A stretch of 23,834 nt of DNA from CALCHX01 sp035761165 (lineage in GTDB: Bacteria; Gemmatimonadota; Gemmatimonadetes; Gemmatimonadales; Gemmatimonadaceae), in the NCBI GenBank assembly GCA_035761165.1, contig DASTRO010000057.1:1-23834 (forward strand). Direction: 5' to 3'. Within the stretch, counting starts at the first letter, position 1. Each line of letters starts with the position of its first letter. Both the position numbers and the translations under genes were made by a program. Of this stretch, positions 21,936 to 23,834 are shown piece after piece. The notes beneath the pieces were generated by a model. That model worked only from the letters and a program-made list of their open reading frames with translations. It did not search any database and had not been told where the DNA came from.

Positions 21936-21977
21936 TCGGGACGGCGGGATTTGAACCCGCGACCCCCTGAACCCCAT
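21936..21977 (-). other. Integration attachment site: 3' remnant of tRNA-Pro (GGG)
   Basis: Reading the minus strand from 21977: anticodon loop ATGGGGT (GGG anticodon), 3' anticodon stem TCAGG, variable GGGTC, T arm GCGGGTTCAAATCCCGC (21960-21944), acceptor strand CGTCCCG and discriminator A at 21936. CCA is not encoded. The 5' half is missing: the bases before the loop (ACTTC) cannot pair with TCAGG, and no D arm or 5' acceptor strand is found upstream. A tRNA 3' piece ending at the anticodon loop, next to a tyrosine integrase, is the usual footprint of site-specific insertion. The orientation places the element to the right and predicts an intact tRNA-Pro at its other end. Confidence 0.85.
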
Positions 21978-21999
21978 GAAGTTGTTGCGAGTACCGCCC

Positions 22000-22027
22000 G
22001 AGATTCGTCGAGATTCGGAGAGATTCG
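22000..22027 (+). repeat. Three GAGATTCG direct repeats at 10-bp spacing
   Basis: Exact copies start at 22000, 22010 and 22020, one helical turn apart, just inside the attachment site. A partial copy (GAGATTG) occurs at 22084. They are candidate arm-type integrase or excisionase binding sites. Confidence 0.7.
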
Positions 22028-22060
22028 CAAGCTATTGTCGCTGCAGGCTATACGAGCACG

Positions 22061-22089
22061 TTGACATTCGGCGAGGCTGGTCGGAGATT
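22061..22089 (+). promoter_or_regulatory. Candidate integrase promoter
   Basis: A perfect TTGACA (22061-22066) is followed after 17 nt by GAGATT (22084-22089), a poor -10. It lies between the two repeat sets, so repeat-bound protein could control it. Tentative because of the weak -10. Confidence 0.35.
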
Positions 22090-22098
22090 GCTGCAGAC

Positions 22099-22128
22099 CT
22101 TGCCAGCGGCCTTACCATCACCTTACCA
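22099..22128 (+). repeat. Three CTTRCCA direct repeats at 11-12-bp spacing
   Basis: CTTGCCA at 22099-22105, CTTACCA at 22111-22117 and CTTACCA at 22122-22128, immediately before the integrase start. Helical spacing suggests cooperative binding, perhaps by the integrase arm-binding domain or a repressor of integrase expression. Confidence 0.6.
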
Positions 22129-22136
22129 GCCCGATC

Positions 22137-23621
22137 ATGGCAGGCGCAGCAATCCCACTGAGTGCCCCCGCTATGCCAAGACTCGACCGCCCTCTGACCA
22201 AGCGCATTGTGGACGCGCTCCCCTGCCCCACTGCGCGCACGTTCTTCTGGGAGGGTGGCGACGGCGCCGTGAAGGGCTTCGGCTGCAAGGTCGATCCATC
22301 CGGCCGCAAGGTCTTCGTCTTCCAGTACGACGATGCGGCCGGCGCGACGAAGCGCATCACCCTCGGCGCGTTCGGCGCGGTGACAGTCGACCAGGCGCGC
22401 GCCCAGGCGCGGCAGCTCGCCGCCGACGCGGCAGCGGCGCGCAACGACCCGACGGTGCTCGACCCGGCCCGCGCCCGTGCTGCGGTGCGCACACAGGCCG
22501 AGAGCGCGAAGCGGGCGCAGACGATGGCCGAGCTCTTCGACCTGTTCCTGGCCGACCGCGAGCGGCGCGGCAAGAAGTCGAGCACCCTCGCCGAGTATCG
22601 GCGCCTGCTCGGCGTCAACGAGATCAAGCAGGGCAAGCAGAAGGGCGAGCAGCGCGACGGCACCCTGCGAGCTGCCCTCGGCACGAAGCGCGTTGCCGAC
22701 GTGGTCCGGCGCGACGTGAAGCGCCTTCACGTCGCGAACGCGAGCACACCAGCGATGGCGAACCGCTACGTCGCCATTCTCGGCGCGGTCTTCCGCTTCG
22801 CCGAAGTCGAGGAGTTGCGCGCACCCGGCACCAACCCGTGCAAGAGCATCGAGCTGTACGCCGTAGAGCCCCGGCGGCAGTCGCTGCGCGAGGAGGAATA
22901 CCACGCGCTCGGGGCGGCGCTGGAGACTGCAGCGCGCGAGGGGCTACCCAGCGCGCCCGCGCGCCGCACCCGCTCGCGGGGTATGTCGGCCAAGCGAAAG
23001 GCGAAGGTGACCGGGCGAAGGCGCGGTCCCTACAAGCAGCACGTCGAGCGCACGCCGACCCCTCAGAACCCGATCGCGCTGGCCCTGCTTCGCTTCCTGG
23101 CCCTCTCCGGCTGGCGATCGGGCGAGGCGAAGGCGCTGCGCTGGGCAGACGTGGATCTGGGACGCAGCCACGCCCTCCTGCCCGACACGAAGACCGGACG
23201 CAGCTCACGTCCGCTGGGCAGTGTCGCGCTCGCCGTGCTGGAGGATCTCAGGGCGAGCGAGGGCTACCCTGTCGACGGCGAGTGGGTCTTCCCCGGCGCC
23301 GACCCGACGAAGCCTATCTCCGAGGTAGACCACGTCTGGGCGGCGGTGCGCCACGCGGCGAATCTCGGCGTGACGCTGCACGGACTGCGGCACGCCTTCA
23401 CGACTGAGGCGCGCTGGCTGGGTTACGGGGACCACGTCATCGCGAAGATCGTCGGCCACCTCCTCAACGACTCGCAGACTTCGCGCTACGGCGACGTGCC
23501 GGACGTGCAGGTGCGCGAGGCCGCCGAGAAGGTCTCGCGGCGCATTGCGACAATGCTCGACACGCGACCGGCGCGGGTGCTGCCCTTTCGTTCCGGCGAG
23601 CGGGTAGGCGGCACTGAGTAG
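22137..23621 (+). CDS. Tyrosine recombinase / site-specific integrase
   Basis: A 494-aa integrase that should catalyse insertion and excision of the element at tRNA-Pro. Domains: DUF4102-like arm-binding domain (about 18-95, RLDRPLTKRIVDALP to GAFGAVTVDQARAQARQLAADA), a core-binding SAM-like domain (about 125-235), and the catalytic domain (about 255-475). All catalytic residues are visible: R327 (SGWRSGEA), K352 (DTKTGR), H415 and R418 (LHGLRHAF), H441 (IVGHL) and the nucleophile Y451 (SRYGD). An Arg/Lys-rich insert at about 280-315 lies just ahead of the first catalytic Arg motif. Neither ATG has a good Shine-Dalgarno; the ATG at 22173 (MPRLDR) fits the family N-terminus equally well. The gene is intact. 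The adjacent attachment remnant and phased repeats fit its role. Confidence 0.93.
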   Translation: MAGAAIPLSAPAMPRLDRPLTKRIVDALPCPTARTFFWEGGDGAVKGFGCKVDPSGRKVFVFQYDDAAGATKRITLGAFGAVTVDQARAQARQLAADAAAARNDPTVLDPARARAAVRTQAESAKRAQTMAELFDLFLADRERRGKKSSTLAEYRRLLGVNEIKQGKQKGEQRDGTLRAALGTKRVADVVRRDVKRLHVANASTPAMANRYVAILGAVFRFAEVEELRAPGTNPCKSIELYAVEPRRQSLREEEYHALGAALETAAREGLPSAPARRTRSRGMSAKRKAKVTGRRRGPYKQHVERTPTPQNPIALALLRFLALSGWRSGEAKALRWADVDLGRSHALLPDTKTGRSSRPLGSVALAVLEDLRASEGYPVDGEWVFPGADPTKPISEVDHVWAAVRHAANLGVTLHGLRHAFTTEARWLGYGDHVIAKIVGHLLNDSQTSRYGDVPDVQVREAAEKVSRRIATMLDTRPARVLPFRSGERVGGTE

Positions 23622-23834
23622 GCGCCCAACAATGCCAGCATCCCACGACCTCCGGGTGCCAGTTCTTCCGCTGTCAGCGCGGCGGCGTACTATCAGGAGC
23701 ATTGGCAGCAGCCGATAGGCCTGCGCGAGCGTGGTGCTTGCCCGGGTCTAGATCTCACGAGTCGTGCGCCCAGTTCGGACGAATATCAACCCATGCGCGA
23801 CATTACCTTCCCCGTACGCAGCCACATCGAGATC
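23622..23834. other. Non-coding or unassigned island DNA at the right edge
   Basis: Less GC-rich than the left part of the window. I see no terminator, repeat or RNA gene that I can support. An ATG at 23793 opens a 14-codon frame (MRDITFPVRSHIEI) that runs off the edge and could be the start of the next gene, but no clear ribosome site precedes it. Confidence 0.4.

Larger units (their letters stand above)
21936..23834. mobile_element. Left end of an integrated genetic element at tRNA-Pro (partial)
   Basis: It starts at the tRNA-Pro attachment remnant and runs off the right edge. It contains phased direct repeats, the integrase gene and about 210 bp of non-coding DNA. Base composition right after the boundary (21978-22136) is visibly less GC-rich than the chromosomal genes to the left. 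The cargo is outside the window, so phage, ICE or other island type cannot be told apart. Confidence 0.8.

Noticed and set aside
21936..22027. Functional complete tRNA-Pro gene
   Set aside because: No 5' acceptor strand, D arm or 5' anticodon stem can be found upstream of the anticodon loop; ACTTC cannot pair with TCAGG.
22000..22027. GAGATTCG triplet as the start of a CRISPR or satellite array
   Set aside because: Only three copies at 10-bp spacing with no spacers; the position beside the attachment site fits protein-binding sites better.
1..23834. CRISPR array, toxin-antitoxin pair or phage-defence system
   Set aside because: No regularly spaced repeats longer than about 18 nt occur, and no gene reads as a nuclease-antitoxin or defence module. 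The only nuclease has an export signal and surface domains. Island cargo lies beyond the right edge.

Overview
The window is very GC-rich chromosomal DNA from a Gram-negative-type soil or environmental bacterium. I infer a member of the Gemmatimonadota (Gemmatirosa-like) or a close relative. The reasons are a PadR regulator followed by an 'acidobacterial duplicated orphan permease' (ADOP), secreted proteins combining lamin-tail and Big2-type domains, and GC-saturated codon use that leaves long antisense frames open everywhere. This placement is inference; there is no rRNA or other marker gene here.

Region 1 (16-4672, minus strand) is a tightly packed envelope-glycan operon read right to left: a multispanning GT-C-like membrane protein, a zinc-ribbon SAM methyltransferase (ATGA overlap), a CDP-paratose 2-epimerase-type SDR (16-nt overlap) and a DPM1-like family 2 glycosyltransferase. 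Region 2 (5207-8047, plus) is a stress-type run: Hsp20 with a long disordered N-terminus, an erythromycin-esterase-family protein and a lipoprotein Cu/Zn superoxide dismutase, closed by a 19-bp perfect hairpin shared with the convergent gene. Region 3 (8110-10751) is a divergent pair: an ECF41 sigma factor (minus) and a type II NADH dehydrogenase (plus). The gap between them carries two oppositely oriented CGTCACA-N15/16-CGTC elements that look like ECF41 promoters, one for each gene.

Region 4 (10955-13606) encodes an 883-aa secreted nuclease: a duplicated lamin-tail/Big2 unit, a DRGH-type DNA/RNA non-specific endonuclease and a FIMAH-like helical tail. Region 5 (13808-16853) is the PadR-ADOP operon behind a clear sigma-70 promoter. 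Region 6 (16942-20202) holds a MarR regulator divergent from a small four-helix membrane protein, a SnoaL-like protein with an upstream membrane protein, and an AraC regulator. An APC-family amino-acid transporter follows (20331-21683, minus).

Region 7 (21936 to the right edge) is the left end of an integrated element. A 42-nt 3' piece of a tRNA-Pro(GGG) gene, broken exactly at the anticodon loop, is followed by helically phased short direct repeats and a tyrosine-recombinase integrase. The geometry predicts that the intact tRNA-Pro and the rest of the island lie beyond the right edge. The most notable items are this island boundary with its phased repeats, the mirrored ECF41 promoters, and the multidomain nuclease.
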